From assembly GCA_933228675.1 (NCBI GenBank), contig OW121744.1:17937978-18001977 (forward strand): a DNA stretch of 64,000 nucleotides, read 5' to 3'. The translations under genes were made by a program, and so were the position numbers. Below, piece after piece: positions 1 through 12,800 of this stretch. The notes under the pieces are model-generated. The model saw nothing but the letters and a program-made list of their open reading frames with translations, did not search any database and was not told the origin of the DNA. The DNA is from Stomorhina lunata. Its lineage: Eukaryota > Arthropoda > Insecta > Diptera > Rhiniidae. Position 1 is the stretch's first letter. Every line of letters starts with the position of its first letter.

Positions 1-418
1 AAAGGACCAAATACGTGCTTCATGTTTCTTTTACATCTATTGATTGCAGTACCAAGTTTCTTTCTATATTCTTTAGTTTAAAATATAAGAGTGGGTTAAA
101 AAGGTGCCAAAAAAACTATTTTCATCCTTTTTTACCCCCTATCGGACATAGTTTCAAAAAAGTACGAAACACCTGTCCGCTTATTTTCATAGCTGTTTAA
201 AACGTAATTTTAATTTTGTTTCTATACCTATTACTTTAGGAGATATTGCGTTTTCGATTTTTTCCCCTTTTTACCCGTTTTTCCCCTTTTAGGGGTAAAA
301 GTTCCAAAAGTCCCTTCTTCTTCGACCTATACATCAAAAAATATACCCATTGTCCAAATTTTATCAAAATCGTTAGAGCCGTTTTCGAGATAGCCATTCT
401 ATATATATTAAGAATATA

Positions 419-497
<79 letters not shown>

Positions 498-520
498 TTG
501 CTCGTTTAAGAATATAAGAT
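1..520 (+). mobile_element. Dispersed repeat fragment, copy 1 (truncated by the window start)
   Basis: This stretch matches 52694-53112 almost base for base, apart from a 101-bp insertion at 399-499. Position 1 aligns with 52694, so the left part of the element lies outside the window. Both copies stop at the same point, after GCTCGTTTAAGAATATAAGAT, and then diverge, which fixes the right end of the element. The body has pyrimidine-rich TTTTTACCC blocks and a segment reading ATCAAAATCGTTAGAGCC before the end. I see no coding potential; the 61-residue frames in both copies are simply shared sequence. It is an unclassified, probably non-autonomous element, perhaps with the 132-bp tandem array that precedes copy 2. 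Confidence 0.8.
399..499. repeat. 101-bp insertion holding an (AT)36 microsatellite
   Basis: Copy 2 reads GATAGCCATT directly joined to GCTCGTTTAAG. In this copy 101 bases separate those two strings. They start with CTATATATATTAAGAATATAAG, split as CTATATATATT then AAGAATATAAG, followed by a perfect AT run at 421-492. The AAGAATATAAG portion repeats the element's own terminal motif, so the insertion probably arose by duplication of the element end followed by AT expansion. Confidence 0.85.
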
Positions 521-532
521 ATAGCAGCTTAT

Positions 533-886
533 ATGAAATATGGACCGATTGTTGCCATATTTAAAAATCTGATCAATTATTTTTGGTTTTTAAAAGTTGG
601 TGCTCAATTGGGGATTAAATTTAATGATTTAGGATTTAATTATGTTGCCCGTATATATTTATATTTAAAAATACTTTCCTACTTGTTCTGTTATATTTTC
701 CTTTGTATTTTCAACAAAGCGTTACTCAGCTTTTCACATGAAAATCTTCTAAATAAACAGCAAATTTCCTTTCCAACTAATCCCTTCTTAGCGCTTTTCA
801 TTGGGATAAGTTTTTTTTTAAAGCGAAAAAAGGATTTTGAGTTAACGATTTTTGCTGTGTTTGTATTTGGGTTTAGCCTGCAATAA
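533..886 (+). CDS. Unrecognised 117-codon open frame, probably fortuitous
   Basis: An open frame of 117 codons begins 13 bp after the end of the dispersed repeat. The conceptual protein is rich in F, L, I, Y and K, with hydrophobic stretches around residues 40-62 and 85-95 and a hydrophobic C-terminus. I recognise no domain or family. There is no visible splice signal, poly-A signal or second exon that would support a gene. In DNA this AT-rich a frame of this length can occur by chance, although it is the longest frame lying outside a repeat in the first 36 kb. Confidence 0.1.
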   Translation: MKYGPIVAIFKNLINYFWFLKVGAQLGIKFNDLGFNYVARIYLYLKILSYLFCYIFLCIFNKALLSFSHENLLNKQQISFPTNPFLALFIGISFFLKRKKDFELTIFAVFVFGFSLQ

Positions 887-1315
887 ACGCGTTGTTAACT
901 TACACAAGTAATTGGAGGTGGAAAATATAAAAAATAATGACGACTAACTGAAATAATAAAAAAAAACTTATTTTTGGTTTTTTGTCCTGATTGTTACATG
1001 GTTTTTTTTATTTGTCAGTAAAAACGAGAAAAATTTGTTATATCTCCCGCAGGTAAAATCAATGGAAATAAACAACAATATTTTAACAAAAATATAAACA
1101 TATGAATAAACACGAATGTAGGCAGATGTTTTTTTTTGTTTATATGTAAACAGTAGCAATAGCAAATAATCCAAAGTTATAAAAAATTTAAATTTAATAA
1201 AAAGAACTGCAAATGACGTGAATATTTTAATTTGAATCATAAATTCAGACTTTAATATTGTCAAATGCCATCAAATATATATTTAGTAACACATATTACA
1301 CTAGTTCACAAAAAT
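887..1315. other. AT-rich unique spacer
   Basis: No repeat or gene is visible. A 98-codon minus-strand frame (968-1264) is low complexity and unsupported. The stretch ends in TTACACTAGTTCACAAAAAT immediately before the first satellite array. Confidence 0.5.
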
Positions 1316-4300
1316 CAACTTAAAAATTTTTATAGAAAATTTTCGATATTAAAATTTTATATAGAAAATTTTCGTTAATAAAATTTTATAGAGAAAATCG
1401 ATATTCGTCATATTAAATTTTTTTTATAGAAAATTTTCGATATTAATTTTTTTTTTCAAAACATTTTTGATATTAAAATTTTATATAGAAAAATTTTGAT
1501 ATTAAAATTTTACGTAGAAAATTTTAAATTTTACAATTTTATATAGAAAATTTTTGGTATTCAAAGTTTATATAGAAAATGTCTAATATTAAAATTTTAT
1601 ATAGAAAATTTTCGATATAAAAATTTTATATAGAAAATTTTCGTTAAGAGGTTGTTTGTTCGAATCCGGGCTCAGGTTCATATCATAAATTTTTATTTAT
1701 TCGATATAAAAATTTTATAAAGAAAATTTTCGATATAAAAATTTTATGTAGAAAATTTTCGATATAAAAATTTTATAAAGAAAATTTTCGATATAAAAAT
1801 TTTATAAAGAAAATTTTCTATAATAAAATTTTATATAGAAAATTTCGATATCAAAATTTTGTATACAAAATTTTCTATATTAAAATTTTATATAGAAAAT
1901 TTTTAATATACAAATTTTAAATAGAAAATTTTCGATATTAAAATTCTTAGAAAAATTTCGATATTAAAATTGTATATACAAATTTTTCGATATTAAAATT
2001 TTAAATAGAAAATTTTTGATAAAAAAAATTTTATATAGAAAATTTTCGATATTAAAATTTTATATAGAAATTATTCGAAATTAAAATTTTGTATGGAAAA
2101 TTTTCGATAATATTAAAATTTTGTATAGAAATTTTTCAATATTCAAATATAGAAAAATCTGTACCTATATAAAATTTTAATATCGAAATTTTTCTCAAAA
2201 TTTTAATATCGAAAGTTTTCTATATAAAATTTTAATTTTTAAAATTTTATAAATAAAATTTTACCGAAAGTTTTTTATATAAAATTTTTATATCGAAAAT
2301 TTTCTAAAAAAACTTTAATATTGAAAATTCTCTATACAAAATTTTAACATCGAAAATTTTCTATATGAAATACTAATATCGAATATTGAAATTTTCTATA
2401 TGATATTTTAATATCAAACTAATATCAAACTAATATCAAACATTTTTTTCTATATAAAATTTTAATATCGAAAATTTTCTATAGAAAATGTTTATATCGA
2501 ATATTCTCCATATAAAATTTTAACATCAACAATTTTCTATATAAAATTTTAATATACAAAACTTTTTATATAAAATTTTAATGTCGAAATTTTCTATATG
2601 AAATTTTAATATAGAAAGTTTTCTATATAAAATTTTAATATTAAACATTTTTTATATAAAATTTTAATATCAAACATTTTTTATATAAAATTTTAATATC
2701 AAAAATGTTCAATTTAAAATTTTAATATCGAAATTTTTTTTATATAAAATTTTATTATCGAAAATTTTCTATATAAAATTTTATTATCAACAATTTTCTA
2801 GATAAAATTGTAATATCGAAAATTTGCTATATAAAATTTTAATATCAGAATTTTCTATATAAAATTTGAATATCGAAAATTTTCAATATTAAATTTTTGT
2901 ATCAAAATGTTTCTATATAAAATTTTATTATTAAAAATTTTTTATATTAAATTTTAATATCAAAAATTTTCTATATAAAATTTTAACATCGAAAATTTTC
3001 TATATAAAATTCTTATATCGAAAATCAAAAATTTTGTTATCAAAATTTTCTATATAAAATTTTATTATCAAAAATTTTCTATATAAAATTTTAATTTCGA
3101 AATTTTTTATATGAAATTTTAATATCAAAATTTTCTATATGAAATTTTAATATCGAAAGTTTTCTATATAACATTTTAATTTTGAAAATTTTTTATGTAA
3201 AATTTTAATATCAAAAATTTTCTATATAAAATTTTAATATCGAAAATCTTCAATAAAAAAATTTAGTATCGCAAATTTTCTATATAAAATTTTAACATCG
3301 AAAATTTTTGATATAAAATTCTAATATATAAAATTTTAATATCGAAAGTTTTCTATATAAAATTTTAATTTTGAAAATTTTTTATATAAAATTTTTATAT
3401 CGAATATTGTCCATATAAAATTTTAACATCGAAAATTTTCTATATAAAATTCTAACATCGAAAATTTTCTATATAAAATTTTAATATCGAAAGTTTTCTA
3501 GATAAAATTTTAATATCGAAAATTGTCTATATAAAATTTTATTATCGATCTTTCTATATGAAATTTTAATGTCGAAAGTTTTCTATATAAAATTTTAATA
3601 TCGAAAATTTTCTATATAAAATTTTTATATCGAAAATTTTCTATATAAAACTTTAATATCTAAAATTTTCTATATAGAATTTTAATATCGAAAATTTTCT
3701 ATATAAAATTTTAATATCGACAATTTTCTATATAAAATTTTAATATCGAAATTTTTTATATGAAATTTTTATATCGAAAATTTTCTATATAAAAATTTTA
3801 ATATCGAAAATTTTCTATATAAAATTTTAATATCGAAATTTTTTATATGAAATTTTAATATTGAAAATTATCTATATAAAATATTAATATCGAAAATTTT
3901 CCATATAAAATTTAATAATCGAAAATTTTAATTTCGAAATTTTCTTTATAAAATTTTATTATCAAAGATTTTCTATTTTAAATTTTAATATCAAAAATTC
4001 TCCTTATAAAATTTTAATATCGAAATTTTCTATATAAAATTTTATATTTAAAAGTTTTCTATATAAAATATTAATTTTGAAAATTATTTATATAACATTT
4101 TAATATCAAAAACTTTCTGTATAAAAATTTAATATCGAAAATTTTCTATATATTATTTTAATATCGGAAATTTTCTATGTTAAATATTTTTCCTAAAAAT
4201 TTTCTATATAAAATTTTAATATCGAAAATTCTCTTTATAAAATTTTAACATCGAAAATTTTCGATATAAAATTCTAATATACAAAATTTTTTATATAAAA

Positions 4301-5015
4301 TTAAAATAGATGAGATTTGAATATCGAAAATTTTCTATACAAAATTTTAATATTTTGTATAAAATTTTACTATCAAAAATTTTCTATATAAAATTCCATA
4401 TAAAATTTTAACGTCGAAAATTTTCTATATAAAATTTTAATATCGAAATTTTATATATGAAATTTTAATATCGAAAATTTTCTATATAAAATTTTAAAAT
4501 CGAAAATTTTCTATAGAATTTTCTATATAAAATTTTAAAATCGAAAATTTTCTATAGAAAATTTTAATATCGAAAAATTTCTATATAAAATTTAAGTGTC
4601 GAAAATTTTCTGCATAAAATTTTATTACCAAAATTTTTTTTTATCGAAAATTTGAATATAGAAAATTTTGTGCTTGGTTTATTTAAATTTTATGTCAAAA
4701 ATTTCCGATCTTAAAATTTCATATAAAAAATTTATTGATAACAAAATTTTATATAGAAAATTTTTGATATTAAAATTTTCTATAAAAAATTAAAAGAAAA
4801 ATGTTTTGTAATAAAATTTTATATAGCAAATTTTCAATATTAACATTTAATATAGAAACATTCAATATTAAAATTTTATATATAAACTTTCGATATTTAA
4901 ATTTTTTATAAAAAATTTTTGATATTAAAATTTTATATAGAAAATTTTTAATAATGAAATTTAATATAAAAAACTTGCGATATTAAAATTTTATACAGAA
5001 AATTTTCTGTATAAT
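1316..5015. repeat. 29-bp AT-rich satellite array S1 with two orientation switches
   Basis: About 125 degenerate copies of a 29-bp monomer are present. Its two halves read CTATATAAAATTTTAATAT and CGAAAATTTT. From 1316 to about 2150 the monomer is in the reverse orientation (ATTAAAATTTTATATAGAAA). From about 2160 to 4655 it is forward, and from about 4660 to 5015 it is reversed again. Copies differ by substitutions and short indels, most regular around 3420-3850, which suggests local homogenisation. The array ends abruptly at unique sequence beginning TACCCCCTTTAACTTTCGG. Confidence 0.95.
1648..1695 (+). other. Non-satellite insert with a tRNA B-box-like string
   Basis: Inside S1 a short GC-richer segment interrupts the monomers. 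It contains GTTCGAATCC at 1658-1667, which fits the RNA polymerase III B-box consensus GWTCRANNC, followed by GGGCTCAGG. No A-box, acceptor stem or cloverleaf can be built from the flanks. It could be a scrap of a tRNA or tRNA-derived SINE, or a chance match. Confidence 0.35.
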
Positions 5016-6166
5016 ACCCCCTTTAACTTTCGGTTAAGATTAATTTTATTAAATAATCCATTTTACAATATTATATTTCTTGTATTATTAATAATAAAAT
5101 ATAATCAGCTTAAGTAAAGCAGATGTTATTTTCACATGTGAATGTAAATCATTGTATTCTTTCAACATAAACCCATGAAACCCCTTGCACTACCATCTAC
5201 AGAGTAAAAGTCTTAATATATACGGAATTAATCCTTTTAAACGGAATAAAGCGAGATATAAAGAACACTTTACATAACTATATGATTTAAAAGAACTAAA
5301 AATTAATAAAAAAGACAGACTATTTTGGTCATAAATCGTGCACAGAAGATTTTCAGGGATCAATAGTCATCAATAGTCCTAAAATTGTATAAAACTAATT
5401 TTTGTATTAACTGCAACCGATTTAGAAAGGAACTTGGACATAAGTTTTTTTAATAGTTATTTTTGGTCTACTATGATACTTTTGTGATGATAGAGTCAGT
5501 TTTTTTCAAAAATCCGATCTGTTGTGCATATATCAAAACTATTCTTTAAACGTTTGCCTTAAAATACCTTCAAAATTAAATGCGCAAAAAAGATCAACAA
5601 AATAACAACCAAATATTTCATTTGCAAACACAAACGCTTACATTACACGCACAAATAATGCGACACACTAGAGCAATTACTGCTAATTATTTAATAATAT
5701 CTCAGATATAAAGAAAATGTCATTACCTCGATTTTATCCCCCTATAATACCAATGATACTATGCTAATTTTAACTTCCACTGGAATAAATCTCAACATTT
5801 AGATTATAAACTAAATTATACGTGCCTGAATACTCGTAAATAATTCCACTGTGATACTATAATTTTGAAAAGCCGTTCTTTGCCGTTTGACATTCATTAT
5901 ATTAGTTTGGGAATAAACTATTTAGGGATTTTGTATAGAGAATATAAAACCACAGCCTAATTTCCCAGCCATACCACAAGAAGGAAAATATTTATTTAAT
6001 AAACAAAAACACCTAAATATTTTTGCATAAAAGAAATTTACATATGACAATGTCACGTTTCCTTTTGGTGGTAATTGAAACAATTTAGAAGATATTTGGA
6101 GTGAAATTTGGGGAAATGAGAACCACTAAACAGAGGCGTACTATTGAAATTTTGAAAAGAAGGAGA
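5016..6166. other. Unique AT-rich spacer between two arrays
   Basis: No credible open frame, RNA gene or repeat is visible in about 1.15 kb. Base composition is less extreme than the adjacent arrays. It runs directly into the 11-bp array. Confidence 0.5.
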
Positions 6167-8766
6167 CATAGTGTAGTCATAGTCTAGTCATAGTCTAGTC
6201 ATAGTCTAGTCATAGTCTAGTCATAGTCTAGTCATAGTCTAGTCATAGTCTAGTCATAGTCTAGTCATAGTCTAGTCATAGTCTAGTCATAGTCTAGTCA
6301 TAGTCTAGTCATAGTCTAGTCATAGTCTAGTCATAGTCTAGTCATAGTCTAGTCATAGTCTAGTCATAGTCTAGTCATAGTCTAGTCATAGTCTAGTCAT
6401 AGTCTAGTCATAGTCTAGTCATAGTCTAGTCATAGTCTAGTCATAGTCTAGTCATAGTCTAGTCATAGTCTAGTCATAGTCTAGTCATAGTCTAGTCATA
6501 GTCTAGTCATAGTCTAGTCATAGTCTAGTCATAGTCTAGTCATAGTCTAGTCATAGTCTAGTCATAGTCTAGTCATAGTCTAGTCATAGTCTAGTCATAG
6601 TCTAGTCATAGTCTAGTCATAGTCTAGTCATAGTCTAGTCATAGTCTAGTCATAGTCTAGTCATAGTCTAGTCATAGTCTAGTCATAGTCTAGTCATAGT
6701 CTAGTCATAGTCTAGTCATAGTCTAGTCATAGTCTAGTCATAGTCTAGTCATAGTCTAGTCATAGTCTAGTCATAGTCTAGTCATAGTCTAGTCATAGTC
6801 TAGTCATAGTCTAGTCATAGTCTAGTCATAGTCTAGTCATAGTCTAGTCATAGTCTAGTCATAGTCTAGTCATAGTCTAGTCATAGTCTAGTCATAGTCT
6901 AGTCATAGTCTAGTCATAGTCTAGTCATAGTCTAGTCATAGTCTAGTCATAGTCTAGTCATAGTCTAGTCATAGTCTAGTCATAGTCTAGTCATAGTCTA
7001 GTCATAGTCTAGTCATAGTCTAGTCATAGTCTAGTCATAGTCTAGTCATAGTCTAGTCATAGTCTAGTCATAGTCTAGTCATAGTCTAGTCATAGTCTAG
7101 TCATAGTCTAGTCATAGTCTAGTCATAGTCTAGTCATAGTCTAGTCATAGTCTAGTCATAGTCTAGTCATAGTCTAGTCATAGTCTAGTCATAGTCTAGT
7201 CATAGTCTAGTCATAGTCTAGTCATAGTCTAGTCATAGTCTAGTCATAGTCTAGTCATAGTCTAGTCATAGTCTAGTCATAGTCTAGTCATAGTCTAGTC
7301 ATAGTCTAGTCATAGTCTAGTCATAGTCTAGTCATAGTCTAGTCATAGTCTAGTCATAGTCTAGTCATAGTCTAGTCATAGTCTAGTCATAGTCTAGTCA
7401 TAGTCTAGTCATAGTCTAGTCATAGTCTAGTCATAGTCTAGTCATAGTCTAGTCATAGTCTAGTCATAGTCTAGTCATAGTCTAGTCATAGTCTAGTCAT
7501 AGTCTAGTCATAGTCTAGTCATAGTCTAGTCATAGTCTAGTCATAGTCTAGTCATAGTCTAGTCATAGTCTAGTCATAGTCTAGTCATAGTCTAGTCATA
7601 GTCTAGTCATAGTCTAGTCATAGTCTAGTCATAGTCTAGTCATAGTCTAGTCATAGTCTAGTCATAGTCTAGTCATAGTCTAGTCATAGTCTAGTCATAG
7701 TCTAGTCATAGTCTAGTCATAGTCTAGTCATAGTCTAGTCATAGTCTAGTCATAGTCTAGTCATAGTCTAGTCATAGTCTAGTCATAGTCTAGTCATAGT
7801 CTAGTCATAGTCTAGTCATAGTCTAGTCATAGTCTAGTCATAGTCTAGTCATAGTCTAGTCATAGTCTAGTCATAGTCTAGTCATAGTCTAGTCATAGTC
7901 TAGTCATAGTCTAGTCATAGTCTAGTCATAGTCTAGTCATAGTCTAGTCATAGTCTAGTCATAGTCTAGTCATAGTCTAGTCATAGTCTAGTCATAGTCT
8001 AGTCATAGTCTAGTCATAGTCTAGTCATAGTCTAGTCATAGTCTAGTCATAGTCTAGTCATAGTCTAGTCATAGTCTAGTCATAGTCTAGTCATAGTCTA
8101 GTCATAGTCTAGTCATAGTCTAGTCATAGTCTAGTCATAGTCTAGTCATAGTCTAGTCATAGTCTAGTCATAGTCTAGTCATAGTCTAGTCATAGTCTAG
8201 TCATAGTCTAGTCATAGTCTAGTCATAGTCTAGTCATAGTCTAGTCATAGTCTAGTCATAGTCTAGTCATAGTCTAGTCATAGTCTAGTCATAGTCTAGT
8301 CATAGTCTAGTCATAGTCTAGTCATAGTCTAGTCATAGTCTAGTCATAGTCTAGTCATAGTCTAGTCATAGTCTAGTCATAGTCTAGTCATAGTCTAGTC
8401 ATAGTCTAGTCATAGTCTAGTCATAGTCTAGTCATAGTCTAGTCATAGTCTAGTCATAGTCTAGTCATAGTCTAGTCATAGTCTAGTCATAGTCTAGTCA
8501 TAGTCTAGTCATAGTCTAGTCATAGTCTAGTCATAGTCTAGTCATAGTCTAGTCATAGTCTAGTCATAGTCTAGTCATAGTCTAGTCATAGTCTAGTCAT
8601 AGTCTAGTCATAGTCTAGTCATAGTCTAGTCATAGTCTAGTCATAGTCTAGTCATAGTCTAGTCATAGTCTAGTCATAGTCTAGTCATAGTCTAGTCATA
8701 GTCTAGTCATAGTCTAGTCATAGTCTAGTCATAGTCTAGTCATAGTCTAGTCATAGTCTGGTCATA
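6167..8766 (+). repeat. 11-bp satellite array, AGTCATAGTCT orientation (about 236 copies)
   Basis: AGTCATAGTCT is repeated head to tail for 2.6 kb. The only deviations I see are at the two edges: GTGTAGTCAT near 6171 and GTCTGGTCATAA at the right end. The interior appears perfectly homogeneous. The unit divides into a 5-mer plus 6-mer (AGTCT/AGTCAT). Such uniformity points to recent expansion or efficient conversion, though assembly collapse or consensus polishing of a longer array is also possible. The same satellite occurs in the opposite orientation at 40676-46216. Confidence 0.99.
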
Positions 8767-9840
8767 ATTAGAGTATGTTTAATATTTCGAAATAAAATTA
8801 AATATTTAATTAATTCCAGTTAGACACAAATGTTCCTAATGAAAACGTTTATTTTTATGAAACCAGGAAATATTCCCTTTGTTTTTCTACGGTCACAAAA
8901 TTCTATTGATTAAATTCAGTTTACGTTTTCATGAATAATGTTAACCCCAATACCTTAGCTCATTTACACCTTTTATCTTGTTGTCGTCTCAGGGAATGTA
9001 GAATGATTTCGACATTTATTGCGTGAAATAAATTTGTTATACCACCCGCAGTTTTTGGTTAGGTCTGATTGCTAGTTCCTAGTTTCAACCCATTGAATGC
9101 CGTAACAATGCGAAATAAGTGTCTCTAAAGAAGACAGACAGACATATTTATCTCCAGGTTGGCACAACCAGAAACATTACAAATAAATACCTACTCCTTA
9201 CATATTACGCACACACACACATAAATATTCTACATTTAACCTTTCAAACACACACATTTTTGTCTTTATCAAGAGACATCCTTAACATTTTCTAAATGTT
9301 AAAAAGCAAGAAAGTGTGGCAAAAATCCTTTATAGGATAGGTCTTTCAACAAATTGTAGCGAAAATTTAAAGCCTCACACACATACACATACGAATATAA
9401 TATGAGGTAGAACGAAAATGCTTGAAAAGTAAAACGGTTATTAAATCTAATTTTTCATGCATAATATTTTCCACTTTACGCTTTGTAAGTCAGAATACTA
9501 CAATTTGTTTCTTTAATTTTTCCATCTTCTTTCTTGAGAAGCTCTGAGGTATATTTTTGGAATACTTGGAATATGTATCTTTTGTATGCGTTGATGCCAT
9601 TTTACGGTTAATATTTGTGTAATAAAATATTTTTATAAACATTTTCTTTTGTTTTTATCTGAAATTTCGTTAGAAATAAAATTCTTTTGTTTTGTTACAA
9701 TTTTCTTTATTTATTTTATTTATCCTTTTTATTTACGGTTTGTGTGAAAAACAATTTATTTGAACAACTGTAAGGTTTTTTTCTAAAAAAAGTATGAATA
9801 TATTCTATGAATTCCAACTATAAAATACCCTAGAGCAATG
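8767..9840. other. Unique spacer
   Basis: No gene is recognised. Minor features are a short (AC)n run near 9211-9222 and an imperfect GACA run near 9130-9143. The sequence is of ordinary fly intergenic type and grades into array S2 at about 9841. Confidence 0.5.
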
Positions 9841-12800
9841 AATATTGTTTTATTAAAAAAATTTTCTATCAAAACATTTTCTTTAAAAAAATTTTCTATA
9901 AAACATTTTATATAGAAAAATTTTGTATCGAAAAATTTTCTATCAAAAAATTTTCTATAGAAAAATTTTTTATAGAATTTTTTTTGTAGAAAAATTTTCT
10001 AAATTTTTTTTTTTTTTTATCGAAAAGTTTTCTATAGAATATTTTTTTATTGAAAAATTTTCTATCCACAAATTTTCTGTAGAAAAATTTTCTATAGAAA
10101 AATTTTTGTATCGAAAAATTTTCTATAGAAAATTTTTTTTATCGAAAAATTTCCTATAGAAAAATTTTTTTATCGAAAAACTTTCTATAGAAAAATTTTT
10201 TTATCGCATAATTTTCTATAGAAAAATTTTTTATTGAAAAATTTTCTCTAGAAAATTTTTTTTATCGAAAAATTTTCTAAAGAAAAATTTGTTTTCGAGA
10301 AATTTTCTATAGAAAATTTTTTTTCGAAAAATTTTTTTATCGAAAAATTTTTTATAGAAAAATATTTTTATCGAAAAATTTTCTATAGACAAATTTTTTT
10401 CATCGAAAAATTTTCTATAGAAACATTTTTTTTATCACAAAATTTTCTATATAAAATTTTTTTTATCGAAAAATTTTCTATAGAAAAATTTTTTTATCGA
10501 AAAATTTTCTATTGAAAATTTTTCTGTAGAAAATTTTCTATGGAAAAATTTTTATATCGTAAAAATTTTCTATAGAATTTTTTTTTATCGAAAAATTTTC
10601 TATAGAAAATTTTTTTTATGGAAAAGCTTTCTATAGAAAATTTTGTTTATCGAAATATTTTCTATTGAAAAATTTTTTTATCGAAAAAAATTTTCTATAG
10701 AAATATTTTTGATGGAAAAATTTTCTGCAGAAAAATTTTTAATCAAAAAATTTTTTGTAGACAAATTTTCAATCAAAATTTTTTTATAAAAAAATATTCA
10801 ATAGAAATATTTTTTTATCAAAAAATTTTCTATATACCTTTTTTTGAAAAATTTTCTATCGACAAATTGCTTGTAGAAAAATTTTTTATAGAAAAAGTTT
10901 TTTATTGAAAATTTTCTGTAAAAAAATTTTTATCGAAAAATTTTCTATAGAAAAATGTTTGTATCAAAAAATTTTGGTATTATACAATTTTCTATAGAAA
11001 AATTTTTATATCGAAAAATTTTCTATGGGAACATTTTTTTATCGAAAGATTTTCTATAGGAAAATTTTCTTATCAAAAAATTTTTTATAGAAAAATTTTT
11101 GATCGAAAAAATTTCTATAACATAATTTTTTATCGAAAAATTTTCTATAAAAAAATTTTTTTTGTCTAAAAATTTTCTATAGAAAAATTTTTTTAAAGAA
11201 AAATTTTTTTATAGAAAAATTTTCTATAGGAAAATTTTTTTATCGAAAAATTTTCTATAGAAACATTTTTCTATCAAAAATTTTCTATAGAAAATTTTTT
11301 TATCAAAAATTTTATATAGAAAATTTTTTTATCAAAAATTTTCTACAGAAAAATTTTTTTATCAAAAAAATTTTTCTATCGAATAAATTTTTAGGGAAAT
11401 TTTTTTTTTTATCGAAAAATTGTTTTTGTCAAAAAAATTTTTGATCTAAATATTTTCTATAGAAATGTTTTTGATCGAAAAATTTTATATAGAAAAATTT
11501 TTTTATTGAAAATTTTTCAGTAAAAAAATTTTTTCGAAAAATTTTCTGTAGAAAAATTTTTAATTACAAAATTTTCTGTAGAAAAATTTTCAACCAAAAA
11601 TATTTATAGAAAAATATTCTATAGAAACATATTTTTGTCAAAAAAATTTCTATACATTTTTTTTTAAATTTCTATCGACAAATTTTCTATAGAATTATTT
11701 TCTATAGAAAAATTTTTGTATTGAAAAATTTTCTATGGAAAAATTTTCTATCAAAAAATTTTATATAAAAAAATTTTTTATAGAAAAAGTTTTGTATTAA
11801 AAAATTTTCTATAGAAAAAATATTTATTGTAAAAATTTCAATAAAAAAATTTTTGTCGAAAAATTTTCTATGATTTTTTTTTTTGGAAAAATTTTCGATA
11901 GAAAATTTTTTTTAACGAAAAATTTTCCATCTAAAAGTTTGCTTCAAAAAAAATTTTGATCGAGAAATTTTCTATAGAAAAATTTTCTCTCTTTTTTTTG
12001 TTATCGAAAAATTTTCTATGTATAAAAACTTTTCTATAGAAGATTTTTTTATAAAAAAAATTCTATTAACACTTTTCTATAGAAATTTTTTCTATACAAA
12101 ATTTTTCTATAGAAAATTGTTTGAAAAAAAAAAAAAAATTTTGATATAGATAATTTAAAAAAAAAAAAAAAAAAATTTTGATCGAGAAATTTTCTATAGA
12201 AAAATTTTCTCTCTTTTTTTTTGTTATCGAAAAATTTTCTATGTATAAAAACTTTTCCATAGAAGATTTTTTTTATAAAAAAAATTCTATTAACACTTTT
12301 CTATAGACATTTTTTCTATAAAAAAATTTCTATAGAAAATTTTTCTATAGAAAATTGTTTGAAAAAAAAAAATTTTTTTTTGATATAGATAATTTTTTTG
12401 ATAAGAAAATTTTTCTGTAGAAATTGTTTATATACAAATTTTTCAATAGAAAATTTTTTCGATAAAAAAATTTTTCAGTAGAAAATTTTTCGAAAAAATT
12501 TTTTTTTATAGAAAATTTTCAGTAAAAAAATTTTTATCTAGAAAATTTCCGGTAATAAAATGTTTATCAAAAAATGTCTATAGAAATATTTTCTATAAAA
12601 AAATTTCTATAGAAATTTTTTCTATAAAAAAATTTCTATACAAAATTTTTCTATAGAAAATTGTTTGAAAAAAAAAAAATTTTGATATAGATAATTTTTT
12701 TGAAAAAAAAAAAATTTTGATCGAGAAATTTTCTATAGAAAAATTTTCTCTCTTTTTTTTTGTTATCGAAAAATTTTCTATGTATAAAAACTTTTCTATA

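Noticed and set aside
533..886. Host gene starting just after the dispersed repeat
   Set aside because: Kept only as a low-confidence frame. There is no family resemblance and no splice or polyadenylation context, and the composition matches the surrounding non-coding DNA.
1648..1695. Complete tRNA gene
   Set aside because: Only a T-arm-like string is present. No acceptor stem, anticodon arm or A-box can be found in the flanking satellite sequence.
6167..8766. CRISPR-like or telomeric array
   Set aside because: The 11-mer is contiguous with no spacers, and it does not resemble TTAGG-type telomere repeats. It is an ordinary simple satellite.
9923..10159. Open frames rich in KFSIEK/FYRKIF repeats (also at 12066, 22612, 30560, 32969, 33505, 37513, 54279 and 57407) as repeat-rich proteins
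   Set aside because: They lie wholly or almost wholly within 29-33 bp satellite arrays or satellite-like repeats. The protein repeats are direct translations of the monomer, occur on either strand, and end wherever an indel breaks frame.
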